64,000 nt of DNA from Coprinellus micaceus (taxonomy: Eukaryota > Basidiomycota > Agaricomycetes > Agaricales > Psathyrellaceae): positions 3,038,001 through 3,102,000 of the forward strand of contig OX596338.1 in the NCBI GenBank assembly GCA_951394405.1, written 5' to 3'. The translations under genes were made by a program, and so were the position numbers. Positions 59,248-64,000 of the stretch are shown one piece after another. Under the pieces are notes generated by a model that saw only the letters and a list, made by a program, of their open reading frames with translations, made no database searches and was not told where the DNA came from. The number at the start of each line of letters is the position of its first letter. Positions within the stretch are counted from its first letter, which is position 1.

Positions 59248-60980
59248 GAACGAGGACACCTGCGGGTGCCGAGTATATATATATATGAGGTAACGAAGAA
59301 GGGGAGTTAAGGTGGGGTTGAAAGTTTGTTCACAACCGAGCTAGCTCTATGTCCGAGGATGCAGGACGGCACAGAGTAGATGGCTTGGAAGCCTGTTGTC
59401 GCCCTCTTGACGGGGAGGGGATGGGCTGTAGTTGTGGTGGACGTGGACTAGCACGACGAGAAGCAAGAGGGTTCGATGTGAGCGCAGCAGAGCGTCTCGA
59501 TGTTGAGCACTCAGCCCAACAATTCTATCACGGGCTTCCAGGTGCCAATGCACGCCGAGCTGCCTCTGGACCGGATGTGAGGTAACCGGTCTTCCGGTAG
59601 AACGTCATCACTGATCGCGTGCAGTGGCGCAAACGTCGGGCGCCAAACTCGAATGGACGCCGACATCAACAGCGGCAAAACTTGAAAAGTGCTCGGCACA
59701 AAAGTATCAGGACCGCATCCGAAGCGAAGGCATCGCGGGTGTGTTATGGACGCCGGTAGCACCAAAATGTCATCCAAACTGCGTCACGATCGTTTTTGCG
59801 CAGGTCCTCTCGGAAAACCATCGGAGGGGGACATGCGATCTTGCACAGCGCTAAAATGGCGCTTCCAAACGTGCACCACGCTACGCAAAGGCGTAACTTA
59901 ACTACCAATAAAATGCGCAAGAGTAGCCTCGATCTCCAGAGTTTGAGCTGTTCAAAAAGGCCGAATGATAAATCGGAATAGGTCGGCCTATTTCTATGTG
60001 CAGTCGCAGTTAAACTTAGGCCGTAGGTGACCAGATTGACGCAGGCCGTCTAGATCGCTTGCCATAGTTGTAGGGAGCGTAGGTAAAGTCTTATGACCCT
60101 ACCCTATCTCTGACTGGTGCAGCATATCCAGGATATTGGATAACGTGGAGACAGGCCACATCCCAAGGGCCGGAACGGAGATAGAAGCAAATCCCTGAAT
60201 GGCTATTCCGCTGGCGAGAAGTAGTTAGACCGAATTATAGTGGCATTAGAACCGATATTCATGGTCGAGGTTCGAAGGATCGCCGATACGGTTCGTGTCC
60301 AAAGGAGGTTCCTTTGGCCCACACCGACATCTTCGCGTCTGGATGTGGCAAGGGTGGACGATGTGCGGTTTCTGGCTCAATATATCCTTCTTGGATATGT
60401 TTCAGCACTGACATTCCTCCTGGAGCGTATCCCGGGCCAGGGCCCTGGTCACTGATTTCATACTGATTATCGACCGGGCTGTGGTGGCGTTAGAACAGTG
60501 ATCGATTGCCCCAGAGAGTCTCAACGCGATCCTCCGCTGCGTCCGGGTGCGGGAGAACACGAGGGAACCAGGAGGCCTGGAATGACATGGTAGCTTTAAG
60601 ATAATAGCAAAGAGACCAGAGCGGGTGCTCCAAGGGAACGGGAAATTGGCGTAGACACGGGGGAACAAAAGAAAGAGAGATGAGGCACCAAAGCAACCCC
60701 GGCACGTTGCCACAGCCATCACTGCGACGGACGTGACTTGCCAAAATGAGGAAACTTGGCAGTCACGTGACACGTGTCGCTTGTTCGGAACAAACAAACA
60801 ATCGAGTCTCCCCTGAACCGTGACCATCATTGGTCTTGCCAGATTTCCGACATACTCTGGCCATCCGAGGTCCCTGCGTGCAGCACGGTAGCGCACGCCA
60901 CACCACATTTCCAGTCCAGATTGCGGGTGCACCTGTGACCTGGGTGCAGGGCATCGAATCAGACGACCACCAACTACAGC
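59248..60980. other. Large intergenic region
   Basis: This 1.7-kb head-to-head spacer lies between the hydrolase (-) and the Pro/Ser-rich gene (+). Apart from the TA run, no gene was supported. Two short similar stretches (GTGGCATTAGAAC near 60240 and GTGGCGTTAGAAC near 60484) hint at diverged repetition but are too short to classify. Confidence 0.45.
59274..59286. repeat. TA dinucleotide run
   Basis: (TA)6 plus one base, 27-39 bp upstream of the hydrolase start codon. It could act as a TATA element only if the 5'UTR is almost absent. Otherwise it is a simple repeat. Confidence 0.7.
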
Positions 60981-63900
60981 ATGGACGCCGCGTTGCAAGA
61001 TCCCGGTTCAGTATCAGTATGCTCCGACGATGATACCTACAACACAGAGAACGCACGCATACACTTTGGACCTCTCAGGTCTCCGGAGCGCAAATTTGCA
61101 GCGATGGGGGAGAGCATGGAGCAACTTCTGACCTCGGACACTGTGCCGCCACCCGACCCTGGCACAATGGCAGGTGGAAACGAGGTTGTATTAGAAGAAG
61201 ATAATGGAAGCGACGATAATGAGGATGCGGATCGCGTCGAAGAGCTTGTGGGTGGTGCAGAGGATGACGAAGGCAATGGGCAGGACGACGAGATACCCTT
61301 CAGTGCGGACTATGTGGACGACGGTAAGTAATTCTACTCTGGCACCGTGAAAATACATACATACGATCTACAGAACCCACGTCTGCATTGGCACTGAGGA
61401 TATCTTGTGCGACGGGCAATCCATCTCCCCCTCCAAGTCCAACCCGACCCACGACAACACTTGAACTGGTTGAACCGACTGCTGCCGAGGGATCGCCTCC
61501 AGAAGATGACAACACAGACACAGCTGAAGATGTCGAGCCTCGAATAGCAGACATATTTCAACTTCCTCCAGAAATACCCCCGGTGTCGCAAAGCCCAAGC
61601 CCATCTCCACCGAAAGACGACCAAGACATGGAAGTCGAACCCGTGTTACCGACAACCCCATCCACACAACCGGACCTCATCAATTTCGACCCATTCACGC
61701 CGCTTCGAATACCATCGGAATTCGTCTCTTCAGGCAATTTTGCCCCAGATTTTGCCATCTCTGCGGTCGACGCTTTGTTGCTTCACTCGCCCTCTGTCGA
61801 TCCAATCACACCGACTGTTAACGAAGTAGTCCACGTTCCTTCAATTAGTGAGCCGAGTCCCAGCGAGGTCGAAGCAACTGCTTCGGAGGAAGCTGGAAAG
61901 ACAGATCCAGCACCAGTCGTTGCGTCGCCTGGGCCCCCGAACGCCGATCCAATAAACCTGGTGAGCGTACTCACACCTTCTCCCCCGCCACCACCTGCCC
62001 AACGATTGCGGCGTTCGCCGCGAAAGAGTGTGGCGCAAGCGACAGCTGCTCTCTCTACACCACAAGGTCCGGTCGCCCCTCGTCGTTCGACTTTGGCATC
62101 TCATTCGCCCAAGAAAAAGAAGCTCAAGGTCGACTCGGCGGTCGAGGAATCCCAGGACGAAAGCGATGTTCCCATGGATAACAATACCCTGCTCCCTGCT
62201 CAACAAACGCCAAATACCACCCCTAGACCGAAAGACCGTTCAAGGAGCCCGTTGGCGTTCACTCGCGAAGTCGGGTCCCTCTCACCGGAGACAACGAACA
62301 TACTGTCTGAGTTGGTTCCTTCATTCACGGATAGAACGCCATTGGAGCTGAATGCGGCGTCTGTTGCGGAACCTTCTGGGTCTTCGAGTGAGCCAGTTGT
62401 CTCAGCCCAAGGTATGCAGACGTTCTCTGTGTTCTCTGCGCCGCCCGCGGAAGCGTTACCATCGACGCCAAAGCGGTCCACTAGCCCAATCCGACCTCTC
62501 CAAACACCCCCACCATCTAAATTCCGACTCCAAGTTTCTGCCCCACAGAATATACCAGAAACACCCGCTCGGAGGATTACCATCGAACAAGCTCTGGAAA
62601 CCGGACAAATATCGCCTCTGAAGGCTTCGCAACTAGGATTCACTCCTGGGGCAAAGGGTGTGTCGTCAAATCCAGGGATTCCTCAGACTCCTGCGAGGCG
62701 AGTTCTGGTTACAGACAAGGACGCTCCAAGCTCTTCCTCGGCAGTGACGCGGACACCCGGACCACCTTCACCAGTAAAGCAGGCACCCCGGTTCGGGACC
62801 CCTGCTCGTCAAGAACCGCGTGTACATGGGCCAATGATTAGTAGCGCCAATGCGAGTCGCCAAGGATTTAGTGTGCCTTCCTTTAGCCGACCGACCACTG
62901 CAAGTTCTGCATCAGCGGCCCACGGCGTTGCTCCTTCGTCTTCCAATGGCGGGAGGACTTCGAAGTTGCCATACCCGCTCGTTGGAACTGAGAAACCTCC
63001 GTCGGCGACTTCCTTCTCCAGAGATGGTGGTGACAAACCAGCGTCGTCCATTTCAAGCCCAGTCAAGTCAAGCCTGAAGCAGCCTACCAGTCGGATACCC
63101 AGAATCGGCGCAAAGCCATATGCAAGACCTGTTGCGATTTCGAAACCTGCTGTACCAAGACAGGGACCCCTCCCTGTGCCTCCTGGAGCAGCGGCAGCCC
63201 AGAAGCCTGTGGTCATAAGAAAGGTCGATATGTCGAAACCGAGCACAACGAAGATGGTATGCACATCTTCAACGAGGACAGGGGAAAAGTCTGACGTCTA
63301 TTTCAGGTGAATAAGACTACCCCTCGGGCTGGCCCATCGAGTACAACGGTGACAACGGTGAAGGGTGCTGGGAAAGAGCCTAGTTCTCTACGATCTGTTG
63401 TACCAGCTAGCTCTTCTAGCAATGGGACATCGTCGTCTACTGCTTCGGGTTCGATAAAGCGTAAGCGAAGTCCTGACTCTATGCGGCCAGCTCCTGCGTC
63501 TCCAGTAAAAAGTCGTATGCCTCCCCGCGCGGCGAAGACGGCGGCGGTAGCAGCCGTAGCAGCAGCGTCGAAGCCCATCCCCCTCTCAAGCTTGACAAGG
63601 CCGGCACCGCAGCTTAAGCAGCCTCGGATGATTCGGAAAGTCGTCGACCCGCCACCGCCTCCAGCTGTTGTTCCTGAAAGTCAACCCCAGCCACCGCCAG
63701 TCGAACAAGCTCAAGCTGAACCTACGGCCCCTCCTAAACCCCCGAGCCCACCTCTCACAAATGGACCACTGCAAGCACCTCCGCCTGTGTTCACACCGCC
63801 TGTACTAATACCACCACCTGGACCCGAACTCGACGCCCTTGGGTCCCCTATGAAGGAGGACGCAGCCCCCACTGTTGATACTCCCCCACCTCAGCCTGCT

Positions 63901-64000
63901 CCAAAGTCTCGCCGCGCATCCCTGATACCCTTGCCCACGCCTGTGGTCTTACCCACCATTCAAATTGATCCACCTGCCGACCACCCTCCCATTGAGACCC
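60981..64000 (+). CDS. Pro/Ser-rich low-complexity protein, 3' end outside the window
   Basis: Exon 1 (60981 to about 61322) starts MDAALQDPGSVSVCSDDDTY and is acidic (VVLEEDNGSDDNEDADRVEE). A long second exon (to about 63256) is dominated by Pro/Ser/Thr/Ala. It contains a basic LRRSPRKSVAQ patch, many Ser-Pro/Thr-Pro sites and SPIRPLQTPPPSKFRLQV. More ordered short motifs include TPARRITIEQALETGQISPL and KASQLGFTPG. A third exon continues NKTTPRAGPSSTTVTTVKGA and runs to the edge, still Pro-rich. Dense proline-directed sites suggest a CDK-regulated, disordered nuclear or cytoskeletal protein, but no domain was identified. The functional part may lie beyond position 64000. Confidence 0.75.

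Noticed and set aside
59580..60520. Possible transposon relic or repeat near 60 kb
   Set aside because: Only 13-15 nt similar stretches were seen. No terminal repeats, target duplications or transposase-like frames.
1..64000. CRISPR arrays, prokaryotic operons, tRNA or rRNA genes
   Set aside because: None seen. Intron structure and gene families show nuclear fungal DNA.

Overview
The window is gene-dense nuclear DNA of a filamentous basidiomycete, most likely an agaricomycete. The signs are about 25 genes in 64 kb, coding exons split by many 45-75 nt GT-AG introns with CTNAC/CTGAC-like branch sequences, and families typical of mushrooms: a Ser/Thr-rich GPI-anchored cupredoxin, an uncharacterised multi-pass membrane family and MCxx-type cysteine-rich miniproteins. 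No tRNA, rRNA, CRISPR array or intact transposon was seen. Exon models were built by hand from reading frame, splice signals and conserved protein motifs.

0-13 kb: a duplicated cupredoxin (-), a zinc-knuckle plus T5orf172 protein (-) that starts 11 bp from the divergent LCP5/neuroguidin gene (+), a PUF RNA-binding protein (-), and conventional kinesin-1 (-). 13-24 kb: ELF1 (-) diverges from kinesin-5 (+), followed by VPS55 (+), an FHIP/RAI16-like Hook-interacting protein (+), a DNAJC9-like J protein (-) and a PAP2 phosphatase (-). 25-42 kb: a membrane protein of unknown function (-), APC5 (+), a five-TOG XMAP215/Dis1 microtubule polymerase (+) and a GPT2/SCT1-type glycerol-3-phosphate acyltransferase (+). 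42-47.5 kb: methionine aminopeptidase 1 (-), a single-exon hypothetical (-) and eIF2B-alpha (+).

47.5-55 kb is the least conserved part. It holds a decayed-looking reading frame, a cysteine-rich miniprotein, a cyclin of the transcription-cyclin group, a large unknown protein and a second cysteine-rich miniprotein of the same family. 55-64 kb returns to housekeeping genes: mitochondrial bS21m (-) divergent from GIR2/RWDD1 (+), an ABHD/YheT-type hydrolase (-), and a Pro/Ser-rich protein running off the right edge.

Several genes share cell-biological themes: microtubule motors and dynamics (kinesin-1, kinesin-5, XMAP215), endosome transport (VPS55, FHIP, kinesin-1), mitotic exit (APC5) and translation (LCP5, PUF, MetAP1, eIF2B, bS21m, GIR2). 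Nothing suggests co-regulation beyond shared divergent promoters. The most striking finding is extreme microexons. A 2-nt exon in the methionine aminopeptidase gene and a 5-nt exon in the kinesin-1 gene are each required to keep frame into strongly conserved motifs. The second is a cysteine/histidine-rich miniprotein family with two members here that share the pattern CxH ... Cx4CxFSSxH ... C ... C ... CPxC.
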